In this document: positions 1 through 7,222 of the stretch, piece after piece | Numbering within the stretch: position 1 is the first letter of the stretch | Layout: the number at the start of each line of letters is the position of its first letter | Source of the DNA: Pseudomonadota bacterium | GTDB taxonomy: Bacteria > Pseudomonadota > Gammaproteobacteria > Burkholderiales > Burkholderiaceae_E | Assembly (NCBI GenBank): GCA_023388075.1 | Contig: JAEWGX010000079.1 | Span: 1-23,677, forward strand | DNA: 23,677 bases | Direction of reading: 5' to 3' | Notes under the pieces: model-generated | What the model was told of the DNA's origin: nothing | Seen by the model: only the letters and a program-made list of their open reading frames with translations | Databases searched by the model: none | Position numbers and translations under genes: made by a program

Positions 1-106
1 GCGCCATGGAATGCTCGTTCGCCGAGTAGACGAAGACGTCGCCGTCGTAGAGCCGCTCGCGACGGCTGTCGTCGTCGAGCTTCCGGTCAAAGTGAATGAC
101 TGTCAT
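1..106 (-). CDS. Partial 5' end of a dioxygenase-like protein (runs off left edge)
   Basis: Only the first 35 codons are present, read leftward from an ATG at 106-104. The peptide begins MTVIHFDRKL, is rich in Asp and Arg, and then reads RLYDGDVFVYS. This resembles my memory of the N-termini of phytanoyl-CoA dioxygenase-like (2-oxoglutarate/Fe) proteins found in polysaccharide clusters. The metal-binding HxD...H residues would lie beyond the window, so the assignment is tentative. It follows rfbF on the same strand after a 94-bp gap, so it probably belongs to the same sugar-modification locus. CDP-glucose 4,6-dehydratase, the usual partner after rfbF, begins differently and would normally carry a GxxGxxG motif near its start. 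A different polysaccharide-linked enzyme is the main alternative. Confidence 0.5.
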   Translation of the reverse strand, partial: MTVIHFDRKLDDDSRRERLYDGDVFVYSANEHSMA

Positions 107-139
107 GATTGCCGTCCGCTATTGCTGAGAACTAACGGG

Positions 140-145
140 ATTCTA
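140..145 (-). promoter_or_regulatory. Possible -10 element TAGAAT for the left-edge gene
   Basis: On the minus strand the rfbF-to-edge spacer contains TAGAAT, a 5-of-6 match to the sigma-70 -10 consensus, 33 nt before the ATG of the left-edge gene. The spacer is clearly less GC-rich than its surroundings. No good -35 hexamer is visible 16-18 nt upstream, so this is only a candidate internal promoter. Confidence 0.25.
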
Positions 146-200
146 GTTTGGGGCCGAATGCCCTGCATTGCGAGAGGTCACGGCGCCAGGGGCTTGGGCC

Positions 201-974
201 CTACCAGCGCTTCCAGGGCGCCCGGCCAGATTCCCACAGCTCCTCCAGCACGTGCTTGTCGCGCAGGGTGTCCATGGGCTGCCAGAAGCCGGCGTGGCGG
301 AAGGCGTGGAGCTGGCCGTCGCTGGCGAGCGAGCGCATCGGCCCCTGCTCGAAGACCGTGTCGTCGCCCTCGATCCGGTCCAGCACCTTGCGCGAGAGCA
401 CGAAGTAGCCGCCGTTGATCCAGGCGCCGTCGCCCTGGGGCTTCTCCTTGAACGCCTCGATGCGCGAGCTTTCCGCCGTCAGGGTGAAGGCGCCGAAGCG
501 GCCGGGGGGCTGGACCGCGGTGACCGTGGCCTCGTCGCCGTGGGCCTCGTGGAAGCGGATGGAGGCGGCGACGTCGATGTCGCTCACGCCGTCGCCGTAG
601 GTGCACAGGAAGGTGTTGCCCTCGATATACGGTGCCGCGCGCCGGATCCGGCCGCCGGTCATGGTGTCGAGCCCCGTCTCCACCAGGGTGACGCACCAGG
701 GCTCGGCCTCGTTGCGGTGGATCCGCATGCCGTTCGACCGCAGGTCGAAGGTGACGTCGGCATTGGCGAGCGAGTATTCGTTGAAGAAGCTCTTGATCAC
801 GTGGCCCTTGTACCCGCAGCAGATCACGAAGTCGTTGATGCCGTGGGCGGAATAGATCTTCATGATGTGCCAGAGGATCGGCTTGCCGCCGATCTCGACC
901 ATCGGCTTGGGCCGGACGGCGCTTTCTTCGCTGATGCGGGTTCCGAATCCGCCGGCGAGGATGACTGCTTGCAT
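201..974 (-). CDS. rfbF: Glucose-1-phosphate cytidylyltransferase
   Basis: Makes CDP-glucose and pyrophosphate from CTP and glucose 1-phosphate. This is the entry step to CDP-linked 3,6-dideoxyhexoses and related sugars of O-antigen or capsule, in the cytoplasm. The 257-residue protein has the full nucleotidyltransferase start, with GGFGTR at residues 8-13 and RPKPMVEIG at 21-29, the WHIMK segment at 35-39, and the metal-binding YGDGVSD at 126-132. Length matches RfbF/DdhA (about 257). The ATG at 974 is the first in frame. No clear Shine-Dalgarno precedes it, but residue 1 begins exactly where the family does. It is divergent from maiA across 164 bp. The next gene on the same strand is cut by the window edge and does not look like the usual rfbG. 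Confidence 0.93.
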   Translation of the reverse strand: MQAVILAGGFGTRISEESAVRPKPMVEIGGKPILWHIMKIYSAHGINDFVICCGYKGHVIKSFFNEYSLANADVTFDLRSNGMRIHRNEAEPWCVTLVETGLDTMTGGRIRRAAPYIEGNTFLCTYGDGVSDIDVAASIRFHEAHGDEATVTAVQPPGRFGAFTLTAESSRIEAFKEKPQGDGAWINGGYFVLSRKVLDRIEGDDTVFEQGPMRSLASDGQLHAFRHAGFWQPMDTLRDKHVLEELWESGRAPWKRW

Positions 975-1138
975 GGATGAGCCGCGAGTTGAGTTGAATG
1001 CAGGATGGTGGCAACCGGGTGATGGACCGTCAACCGCCGTCCGTCTCCGGCTGTGCCGAATGTCGCGCCGACGGCAAGTTCGCCACGCTGCTACATTCGA
1101 CCTGTCGCAGCCTCGGGCTGCCAGCGCTGGAGGAACCC

Positions 1139-1789
1139 ATGCTCACCCTCTACACCTACTTCCGCAGCTCGGCCGCCTTCCGGGTTCGCATCGCCCTCAA
1201 CCTGAAGGGACTGCAATGGCAGCCGGAGGTGGTCTGGCTGCCGGCCGGCGAGCAGGCCGGCGAAGCCTACCTCCAGGCGAACCCGCAGGGCCTGGTGCCG
1301 ACCCTGGTGGAGGACGGCCACCACATCGCCCAATCGATCGCCATCATCGAGTATCTCGACGAAACCCATCCGGAACCGCCGCTGCTGCCGGGCTCGCCGC
1401 GCGACCGGGCCCGGATCCGCTCGCTCGTCGGCCTGGTCGCCTGCGACATCCATCCGATCAACAACCTGCGCATCCTCAAGTACCTGAAGCGCGAGATGGG
1501 CCAGAGCCAGGCGGCGATCGATTCCTGGTACCGTCATTGGTGCAACCAGGGCCTCGCCGCGTACGAGCGCCAGCTTGGCGACGGCGGCGCCGGCAAGTTT
1601 TCCCATGGCGACCAGCCCACCCTGGCGGACATCTGCCTGGTGCCGCAGGTGTTCAACGCGCGCCGCTACGAGGTCGACATGGCGGCGTACCCGCGCGTGA
1701 GCGCGATCGTGGAGAGCTGCAGGGCGCTGCCGGCCTTCCAGGACGCCGAGCCGTCGCGCCAGCCCGAGGCGGCACGCGCGCCCGGATAA
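1139..1789 (+). CDS. maiA: Maleylacetoacetate isomerase (zeta-class glutathione transferase)
   Basis: Glutathione-dependent cis-trans isomerisation of 4-maleylacetoacetate to 4-fumarylacetoacetate in tyrosine/homogentisate breakdown. The 216-residue length is normal. The N-terminal thioredoxin-fold half carries the zeta motif as SSAAFRVRIAL near residues 9-19; the Cys of the eukaryotic SSC version is Ala here. The glutathione-binding NPQGLVPTL and IIEYLDE segments and the helical-half signature DIHPINNLRILKYL follow. The start at 1139 is preceded by GGAGGAA, a good ribosome binding site, which rules out longer in-frame starts upstream. The usual partners fumarylacetoacetase and homogentisate dioxygenase are not in the window. 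The next gene, 31 bp downstream on the same strand, is a ChaN-type lipoprotein, so the two may be co-transcribed. Confidence 0.93.
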   Translation: MLTLYTYFRSSAAFRVRIALNLKGLQWQPEVVWLPAGEQAGEAYLQANPQGLVPTLVEDGHHIAQSIAIIEYLDETHPEPPLLPGSPRDRARIRSLVGLVACDIHPINNLRILKYLKREMGQSQAAIDSWYRHWCNQGLAAYERQLGDGGAGKFSHGDQPTLADICLVPQVFNARRYEVDMAAYPRVSAIVESCRALPAFQDAEPSRQPEAARAPG

Positions 1790-1820
1790 GCGGCGCTCCT
1801 CGATCCGGAGAGGCGGACCG

Positions 1821-2852
1821 ATGCGGCGCCGGGACTGGCTGCTCGGCTCGATCGTTGCGCTGGGAGGCTGCGCCGCCCCGGACGTGCCGGGTGGCGGCGG
1901 CGCGCACCCGGTCGTCTTCTTCGATGCCGCCCGGGGAACGCGGCTGGCCGGTCGCGAAGTCCGCCGGCGCGCGCGCCAGTCGCCGCTCGTCCTGATGGGC
2001 GAGATGCACGACAACCTCGTCCATCACGAGGCGCGCGCGGCGCTGCTGCGCGACTGGCTGCGCGAGCGGCCGGAGCGTCCCGCGGCGGTCGTCTTCGAGC
2101 AGCTCGATCGCGAGCACGACGACGCGCTCGCCCAGGCGCAGCGGCAGGCGCGCGCCGGAGCGCCTGGCGAGGAGCGTCGCGACGGAGTGGACGCCGACGA
2201 CCCGGCGCGCCTGGAGCGGCTGCTCGATGCCGCCCGGTTCGATCGGCAGGCGTGGCGCTGGCCGGCTCACCGGCCACTCTTCGAGGCCGCGCTCGCGGGC
2301 GGGGCTCGCTGGATCGCGGCGAACTTCTCGCGCGCCTCGGCGCGCAGGCTGCGCGGGGAGGGCGGCGCGTCCGTGGACCCGGCGCTGCAGGCGGTGGTGG
2401 AGAGTGCCCGCTGGGACGACCAGGCACAGGCGGCGCTGGAGCGGGCGCTCCTGCGGGGACACTGCGACGCCCTGCCGGCGGCGGCGCTGCCGGCAGTGGT
2501 GCGGGCCCAGCGGCTGCGCGATGCGGCGCTTGCCTTGCCGCTCCTCGATGCCGCGGAGCGGCGCAGCGTCCTCGTCGCCGGCAACGGCCACGTGCGCCGC
2601 GATTTCGGCGTGCCGCGCTACCTCGGCGCCCTCGAGCGCGAGGCGCTGGTGATCGGCTTCGAGGAGCTGGAAGCACCCGGCGAGGGAGGCCGCGCCGACG
2701 CGCCGAGCCTCGAGCAGGCCGCGCGCGAACGCAGCCTCGCGCGGCTCCTGGGAGACCAACGGGCCGCGGCGGTCGGCGCCCGCTTCGACCTGGTCGCGCT
2801 CACCGCGCCGCGACCGGGACGGGAGGATCCCTGCCGGCAGCTTCGCGGCTGA
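1821..2852 (+). CDS. ChaN-type heme-binding-like lipoprotein
   Basis: A 343-residue predicted lipoprotein. The signal segment has a hydrophobic stretch (about residues 7-16) and a lipobox LGGC with the modified Cys at 17. The mature part shows the ChaN/DUF399 hallmarks: GEMHDN at 60-65 followed by HH at 68-69, VVFEQLDREHD near 90-100, and GNGHVRRDFGVP at 254-265. Characterised ChaN lipoproteins (for example in Campylobacter) bind heme at the outer membrane and are tied to iron uptake; applying that role here is inference. The start is supported by GGAGAGG just upstream. It ends 5 bp before the convergent ftsY stop. A polar Arg/Asp/Glu-rich insertion lies around 100-130. No TonB receptor or other heme gene is adjacent. 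Confidence 0.8.
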   Translation: MRRRDWLLGSIVALGGCAAPDVPGGGGAHPVVFFDAARGTRLAGREVRRRARQSPLVLMGEMHDNLVHHEARAALLRDWLRERPERPAAVVFEQLDREHDDALAQAQRQARAGAPGEERRDGVDADDPARLERLLDAARFDRQAWRWPAHRPLFEAALAGGARWIAANFSRASARRLRGEGGASVDPALQAVVESARWDDQAQAALERALLRGHCDALPAAALPAVVRAQRLRDAALALPLLDAAERRSVLVAGNGHVRRDFGVPRYLGALEREALVIGFEELEAPGEGGRADAPSLEQAARERSLARLLGDQRAAAVGARFDLVALTAPRPGREDPCRQLRG

Positions 2853-2857
2853 CGCGC

Positions 2858-4117
2858 TCAGTCCAGCAGCGCCGAGGCGAACTCCTTCGCGCTGAAGGCT
2901 TCCAGGTCCTCGACACCTTCGCCCACGCCGATGAAGTACACCGGGATCGGCCGGTCGCGCCGCGTGTGCGCCAGCGCCGCGATGGCTCCGCCCTTGGCGG
3001 TCCCGTCGAGCTTGGTGACCACCAGGCCGGTCAGCTCCACCGCCTCGTCGAACGCCTTCACCTGGTTCAGCATGTTCTGGCCGGTATTGCCGTCGAGCAC
3101 GAGGAGCACCTCGTGCGGCGCCCCCTCCATCGCCTTGCCGAGGACCCGCCGGATCTTGCGCAGCTCCTCCATCAGGTGCCGCTGCGTGGGCAGCCGGCCC
3201 GCGGTGTCGATCATGACCACGCCGGTGCGGCGGGCGACGCCGGCCTTGACCGCATCGAAGGCCACCGCGGCCGGATCGCCGCCCTCGTTGGCGATCACCT
3301 GTACCTCGTTGCGCTCGCCCCAGCGGGCAAGCTGCTCGCGAGCGGCCGCGCGGAACGTGTCGCCGGCGGCGAGCAGCACCGACTTGTCGATCGCGCGCAG
3401 GTGCCGCGCCAGCTTGCCGATGGAGGTCGTCTTGCCCGCGCCGTTGACGCCCACGATCATCATCACGAGCGGCGTCGCGCGGTCGACGTCGATCGCGTGC
3501 TGGAGCGGCTCGAGCAGCTCCGTGAGCAGGTCGCGCAGCGCGGCCTTGAGCGCCGCCGCGTCGCCGATGCGATTGCGGCGCGCCCGCTCGCGAAGCTGCT
3601 CGATCAGCCACTGGGTGGTGGCGACCCCGGCATCGCTCGCCAGCAGCGCCGTCTCCAGCTCCTCGTAGAGCGCCTCGTCCACCTTGACGCTGACGAAGAT
3701 GGTGGCCAGGTTGCCGCGCGTGCGGGAGAGCCCGCCACGGAGGCGGTCGAGCCAGCCCTGACGCCCGGGGGCGGCGGCCGGCGAGGGGGCGACGCTGCCG
3801 GCGTCCGCTTCCGGTGCCGCTGCGGGGGCTTCGACCGCTGCCGCGGATTCGGATGCCGGGGCTGCCGCGGACGGGGTTGCCTCCGCGGGCGCGGCCTGCA
3901 TCCCCGGCGCCGCCGCGGTCTCCGGTGTCGTCGGCTCGTCCGAGGCCGGCGCCGGCGCGGCGACCGGCCGCTCGCCGGTCGCGGCAGCGGGCGTGGACGC
4001 GGGCTCTGCTATGGTGCCGTCCGGCAGGGCGGCGGCCGAATCGTCCGATGACGCATCGGTCTCGGGCGCGGGCGGCGGGGCGACGGGGGGTCTCTTGCGA
4101 CGAAAGAATCCGAACAT
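2858..4117 (-). CDS. ftsY: Signal recognition particle receptor FtsY
   Basis: Membrane-associated SRP receptor GTPase that docks ribosome-SRP complexes at SecYEG. The 419-residue protein starts MFGFFRRKRPP, a typical membrane-targeting N-terminus, preceded by AAGG. Longer in-frame starts run back towards rsmD and lack the motif. Residues about 12-118 form an acidic Ala/Pro/Glu low-complexity A domain. The N domain spans about 119-205. The G domain follows, with GVNGAGKTT (G1) near 223, DTFRAAAREQL near 253, DTAGR (G3) at 304-308, TKLD (G4) at 368-371, and the closing GVGEGVEDLEAF. No catalytic element is missing. It is divergent from rsmD with 37 bp between starts, an arrangement common in gammaproteobacteria. 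Confidence 0.97.
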   Translation of the reverse strand: MFGFFRRKRPPVAPPPAPETDASSDDSAAALPDGTIAEPASTPAAATGERPVAAPAPASDEPTTPETAAAPGMQAAPAEATPSAAAPASESAAAVEAPAAAPEADAGSVAPSPAAAPGRQGWLDRLRGGLSRTRGNLATIFVSVKVDEALYEELETALLASDAGVATTQWLIEQLRERARRNRIGDAAALKAALRDLLTELLEPLQHAIDVDRATPLVMMIVGVNGAGKTTSIGKLARHLRAIDKSVLLAAGDTFRAAAREQLARWGERNEVQVIANEGGDPAAVAFDAVKAGVARRTGVVMIDTAGRLPTQRHLMEELRKIRRVLGKAMEGAPHEVLLVLDGNTGQNMLNQVKAFDEAVELTGLVVTKLDGTAKGGAIAALAHTRRDRPIPVYFIGVGEGVEDLEAFSAKEFASALLD

Positions 4118-4140
4118 TGACCTTCCAGGCGGTTTTCCAC

Positions 4141-4146
4141 ATTCTA
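4141..4146 (-). promoter_or_regulatory. Candidate -10 element TAGAAT for ftsY
   Basis: TAGAAT on the minus strand, preceded by T, lies 23 nt before the ftsY ATG. This places a transcription start about 16 nt upstream of the gene and leaves room for the AAGG ribosome binding site. The ftsY-rsmD spacer is only 37 bp and this AT-rich patch is its most promoter-like part. No convincing -35 is seen. Confidence 0.4.
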
Positions 4147-4154
4147 AGGAAGCG

Positions 4155-4772
4155 ATGGATTCACGCGTCCGGATCATTGGCGGTCGATGGAAGCGCTCGA
4201 AGCTGCCGGTGCCGGCGCTGGAGGGCCTGCGGCCGACGCCGGATCGCGTGCGCGAGTCGCTCTACAACTGGCTTGGCCAGGACCTGACCGGCTGGGATTG
4301 CCTGGAGCTCTTTGCCGGCACCGGCGTGCTCGGCTTCGAAGCCGCCTCGCGCGGAGCCGCGAGCGTGATCCTGGTGGAGCGCAGCGCGGCGGTGGCGAAG
4401 TCGCTGCAGGCCACGCGCGAGCGCCTGGGCGCCGACGCGGTGACGATCGTGCGCGCGGAGGTCGAAGCCTGGCTTGCCACGGCGCCACCGCGCCGGCACG
4501 ACCTGATCCTGGTCGATCCGCCGTACCGCGAGCGCTGGCTGGAGCGGCTGCTGCCGAAGCTGCGCTCGCGCCTGGCCCCGGGCGGGCGCATCTACGCGGA
4601 ATGCGAGTTCGAGCTGGGGGCGGGCTGGCTGGAAGCGCACGCGATCGACTGGCTGGAACCCCTTCGCTCCGGACGGGCGGGGCAGGTTCATTATCATCTG
4701 CTGGGTGACCGGCGCGATCCGGCGCCTGCCGGTGCCGGAGTATCGTCCCGGGCCACCCCTGGAGGAGCCTGA
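4155..4772 (+). CDS. rsmD: 16S rRNA (guanine966-N2)-methyltransferase RsmD
   Basis: Methylates N2 of G966 of 16S rRNA on the 30S subunit using S-adenosylmethionine. The 205-residue protein has the family start RIIGGRWKRSKLPVP, then RPTPDRVRESLYNWL. The SAM-binding loop is LELFAGTGVLGFEAASRG, and the catalytic tetrapeptide is DPPY within LILVDPPYRERW. The ATG at 4155 follows AAGGAAG, a good ribosome binding site. A frame opening further upstream would run into ftsY. The C-terminal 20 or so residues, after VHYHLLGD, are Ala/Gly/Pro-rich and probably unimportant. The stop overlaps the coaD start by one base. Confidence 0.95.
   Translation: MDSRVRIIGGRWKRSKLPVPALEGLRPTPDRVRESLYNWLGQDLTGWDCLELFAGTGVLGFEAASRGAASVILVERSAAVAKSLQATRERLGADAVTIVRAEVEAWLATAPPRRHDLILVDPPYRERWLERLLPKLRSRLAPGGRIYAECEFELGAGWLEAHAIDWLEPLRSGRAGQVHYHLLGDRRDPAPAGAGVSSRATPGGA
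4761..4767 (+). promoter_or_regulatory. Strong ribosome binding site for coaD
   Basis: GGAGGAG, the strongest Shine-Dalgarno sequence in the window, lies inside the last codons of rsmD, 4 nt before the coaD ATG at 4772. With the TGATG stop/start junction it indicates translational coupling of rsmD and coaD. Confidence 0.7.
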
Positions 4773-5254
4773 TGGCCATCGCGGTTTACCCCGGCACGTT
4801 CGACCCGATCACCAGCGGCCACGAGGACCTGGTGCGCCGGGCCTCGGGCCTGTTCGACGAGCTGGTGCTGGCCGTCTCGGACAGCCGTGGCAAGGGCACG
4901 ATGTTCACCTTCGAGGAGCGGCTGCAGATCGCGCGCGACGTCATGCAGCCGTTCGCCAACGTGCGGGTGGAGGGGTTCTCCGGCCTGCTCGCGGAGTTCG
5001 TGACCCGGGTGGGCGGCCGGGTGGTGGTGCGCGGGCTGCGCAGCGTCGCGGATTTCGAGTACGAGTTCCGGATGGCCGGCATGAACCACTATCTGATGCC
5101 CGAGGTCGAGACCCTGTTCATGGCGCCGACCGACGGGTTCCAGTTCGTCACCGGCACGCTGGTGCGCGAGATCGCGATGCTGGGCGGGGACGTCAGCCGG
5201 TTCGTGCCGGCCGTGGTCAACGATCGGCTGATCGCCAAGCGGAACTCGCTCTGA
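4772..5254 (+). CDS. coaD: Phosphopantetheine adenylyltransferase
   Basis: Transfers AMP from ATP to 4'-phosphopantetheine, giving dephospho-CoA, the penultimate step of coenzyme A synthesis. The 160 residues match the family length. YPGTFDPITSGH (6-17) carries the TxGH nucleotidyltransferase signature with His17. The phosphopantetheine-binding GLRSVADFEYEFRMAGMN block and the C-terminal TGTLVREIA segment are intact; the more usual SSS before V(K/R)EIA is TGT here. The start is fixed by GGAGGAG and the one-base overlap with rsmD. Its stop overlaps the ferredoxin start in the same TGATG manner. The rsmD-coaD-ferredoxin order is widespread in gammaproteobacteria. Confidence 0.97.
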   Translation: MAIAVYPGTFDPITSGHEDLVRRASGLFDELVLAVSDSRGKGTMFTFEERLQIARDVMQPFANVRVEGFSGLLAEFVTRVGGRVVVRGLRSVADFEYEFRMAGMNHYLMPEVETLFMAPTDGFQFVTGTLVREIAMLGGDVSRFVPAVVNDRLIAKRNSL

Positions 5255-5589
5255 TGGCGCTGATCATCACCGACGAGTGCATCAACTGCGACGTGTGCGA
5301 GCCGGAGTGCCCGAACGACGCCATCTCGATGGGCGAGGAGATCTACCAGATCGACCCGCTCAAGTGCACGGAATGCGTCGGCCACTTCGACGAGCCGCAA
5401 TGCCAGCAGGTATGCCCGGTGAGCTGCATTCCGCAGGATCCGCAGTGGCGCGAGTCGCGCGAGGCGCTCCATGCGAAGTATCTTGCGCTGCAGGGGAGGC
5501 GCCCCGAATCGGGAGCTGGCGACGGCGGGCGCGAGCCGGATGGCGCGGCGGCCCACGACCCACGCCCGGTGAGCCAGGCAGGCCGGTAG
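5254..5589 (+). CDS. yfhL: YfhL-family ferredoxin with two 4Fe-4S clusters
   Basis: A small electron carrier of the Allochromatium type. The 111 residues contain Cys9-x2-Cys12-x2-Cys15-x3-Cys19-Pro, then Cys38-x2-Cys41-x8-Cys50-x3-Cys54-Pro and an extra Cys58. The eight-residue insertion between the second and third ligands of cluster II and a C-terminal extension are hallmarks of this low-potential group. Residues after about 83 are Gly/Ala/Pro-rich and make it longer than the E. coli protein (about 86). It overlaps coaD by one base (TGATG) and has only a weak upstream purine stretch, so translation is probably coupled. Its electron partner cannot be told from the window. It ends 12 bp before the convergent ppx stop. 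Confidence 0.93.
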   Translation: MALIITDECINCDVCEPECPNDAISMGEEIYQIDPLKCTECVGHFDEPQCQQVCPVSCIPQDPQWRESREALHAKYLALQGRRPESGAGDGGREPDGAAAHDPRPVSQAGR

Positions 5590-5603
5590 GCTGGCCGTGG
5601 GTC
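5557..5603. terminator. Candidate bidirectional hairpin between ferredoxin and ppx
   Basis: GACCCACG (5557-5564) is the exact reverse complement of CGTGGGTC (5596-5603). Inside it GCCAG (5573-5577) pairs with CTGGC (5591-5595), giving a 13-bp stem with an eight-base bulge on one side. It spans both convergent stop codons, where a shared terminator would be expected. There is no T-run, so intrinsic termination may be weak. Confidence 0.4.
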
Positions 5604-7122
5604 AGACCAGCCGGTAGTCGACGTCGCCGACCACCGCGCTCTCGCGCCACAGGGCCACCTCGCGGGCGAGGGACTGGTCGGTCAGCGGATGCACCGCGGC
5701 CCACTTCCGGTCCAGCTCCAGGCTCCAGCCCCCGGACCTGGGGCGCAGGCGGATCGGCGTCACCCGGCCGTCGCGCCGGCGCTGCAGGATCACCGCGAGC
5801 CGCAGGCACAGCACCAGCGGCCACAGGCCGGGATCGGCGCCGCGCAGCTTGCCTAGCCCGCCGGATTGACCGAGCACCAGCATCGCGAGCCGGTGCTGCT
5901 CGACGCCGGAGAAGCCGGGCAGGTCCGCGTTGGCGATGATGTAGTGGCCGTGCTTGTGCGCGTCGCCGTGCGCGATGAACGAGCCGATCTCGCGGATGCG
6001 GGCAGCCCACTCGAGGAGCTGCAGCGCCTGCGGATCGGCCTCCTGGGGCAGGAGCTGCGCGAGGAGCTCGCGTGCCACCGCCGCCACCTGGCGCCCGTGC
6101 GCATCGTCCAGCCGGTAGCGTTCCACCAGGTTGCTGACGGTGATCTCGCGGCGATCCGAGCCGGCGGCCCGGCCCAGCAGGTCATAGAGGATGCCCTCGC
6201 GCAGCGCCGAGTCGCAGTAGGCGATGCGCTCGATCTGGAACTCCTCGACCACCGCCTGCATGATGGCGAGCCCCGCGCAGAAGACCGGCTCGCGTTCCGG
6301 CTTGAGGCCGCGGATGCGCAGGGCCGAGACGGCGCCCGCCGAGAGCACGAGCTCCTCCGTCCGGGCGAGGCTTTCCGGCGTGATCTCGTCCACCCCGAGC
6401 TCGGCCTGCCCCACCTGCCAGAGCGCCTTGGCGGTGCCGGAGGTGCCCACCACCTCGTCCCAGCCGATGCGGCGAAACGCGCGTACCTGGGCCGCGAGCA
6501 GCTCGCGGCAATGCAGGCGCGTCTCGCGCATCGCCTGGCGCGTGATCCGGCCATCGGCGAAGTAGTCCCGGGTGAGCGAGACGCAGCCCATCTGCAGGGA
6601 CTCCCGTCGCTTCGGCTCCTGGCCGACACCGACGATGCATTCGGTGGATCCACCGCCGATGTCCACGATGAGCCGCGCCCGGTTGTCGAGCGGCAGCGAC
6701 CGCGTGGCGCCCAGGTAGATCAGCCGCGCCTCCTCGCGCCCGGCGATGACCTCGATCGGATAGCCGAGCGCGCGGCTCGCCTTGCGCAGGAACGACTCCC
6801 GGTTGCGCGCGACGCGGAAGGTGTTGGTGGCCACCGCGCGCACGGAGTCGCGATCGAAGCCGCGCAGCCGCTCGCCGAAGCGCGCGAGCGTCTGCAGCGC
6901 CCGTTTCTGCGCGGGGAGCGACAGCATCTGCTGCTGGTCGAGGCCGGCGCCCAGGCGCACGACTTCCTTGATCTGGTCCACCAGCCGCAACTGCTCGCCG
7001 GCCGACGACGCCTCGACGTCCACCACCAGCAGGCGGAAGCTGTTCGAGCCCAGATCCACCGAGGCCAGCTGGCGACGTGCGGCGACAGACGGCTTGGCGT
7101 CGGGCTCGGCGGACTGCAGCAT
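5602..7122 (-). CDS. ppx: Exopolyphosphatase (Ppx/GppA family)
   Basis: Processively releases phosphate from the end of polyphosphate; GppA relatives also hydrolyse pppGpp. From the ATG at 7122 the protein has 506 residues, close to E. coli PPX (513). The ASKHA-fold signatures are DLGSNSFRLL near 23-32, GREEARLIYLG at 128-138 with the catalytic Glu, and DIGGGSTE at 154-161. An HD-like helical C-terminal half follows, including EIGSFIAHGDAHKHG. The in-frame ATGs at 7176 and 7167 would collide with the ppk1 region, and residue 19 of that longer reading sits just before the conserved start. It is divergent from ppk1, which supports Ppx over GppA. Confidence 0.93.
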   Translation of the reverse strand: MLQSAEPDAKPSVAARRQLASVDLGSNSFRLLVVDVEASSAGEQLRLVDQIKEVVRLGAGLDQQQMLSLPAQKRALQTLARFGERLRGFDRDSVRAVATNTFRVARNRESFLRKASRALGYPIEVIAGREEARLIYLGATRSLPLDNRARLIVDIGGGSTECIVGVGQEPKRRESLQMGCVSLTRDYFADGRITRQAMRETRLHCRELLAAQVRAFRRIGWDEVVGTSGTAKALWQVGQAELGVDEITPESLARTEELVLSAGAVSALRIRGLKPEREPVFCAGLAIMQAVVEEFQIERIAYCDSALREGILYDLLGRAAGSDRREITVSNLVERYRLDDAHGRQVAAVARELLAQLLPQEADPQALQLLEWAARIREIGSFIAHGDAHKHGHYIIANADLPGFSGVEQHRLAMLVLGQSGGLGKLRGADPGLWPLVLCLRLAVILQRRRDGRVTPIRLRPRSGGWSLELDRKWAAVHPLTDQSLAREVALWRESAVVGDVDYRLV

Positions 7123-7128
7123 GGCGCC

Positions 7129-7134
7129 ATTCTG
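7129..7134 (-). promoter_or_regulatory. Possible -10 element CAGAAT directly before ppx
   Basis: On the minus strand CAGAAT is followed by six bases and then the ppx ATG. No Shine-Dalgarno sequence lies between them. If used, transcription would start at or within a base or two of the start codon, giving a leaderless mRNA. The same spacing is seen before the genes at 9358, 11045 and the small ORF at 20827. Confidence 0.35.
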
Positions 7135-7222
7135 CCGCAAAATGAGGCTGGACCCGGGATCCCACATGAATCGCAAAGCCGAGCGTCATCAAGCCGTCAA
7201 GAAAAAGCGCGATCGTCGCGCG

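Noticed and set aside
168..980. Plus-strand frame of 270 codons opposite rfbF.
   Set aside because: Antisense shadow; rfbF on the minus strand has all its catalytic motifs and the expected length.
985..1000. Short tandem-like repeat GAGTTGAGTTGAATG in the rfbF-maiA spacer.
   Set aside because: Only about two imperfect copies of a 5-6 base unit; too short to distinguish from chance.
1653..4142. Long minus-strand frame (829 codons) across maiA, the lipoprotein gene and ftsY.
   Set aside because: Its translation is Arg/Ala/Gly-rich noise, and the three overlapped genes have clear family motifs in other frames.
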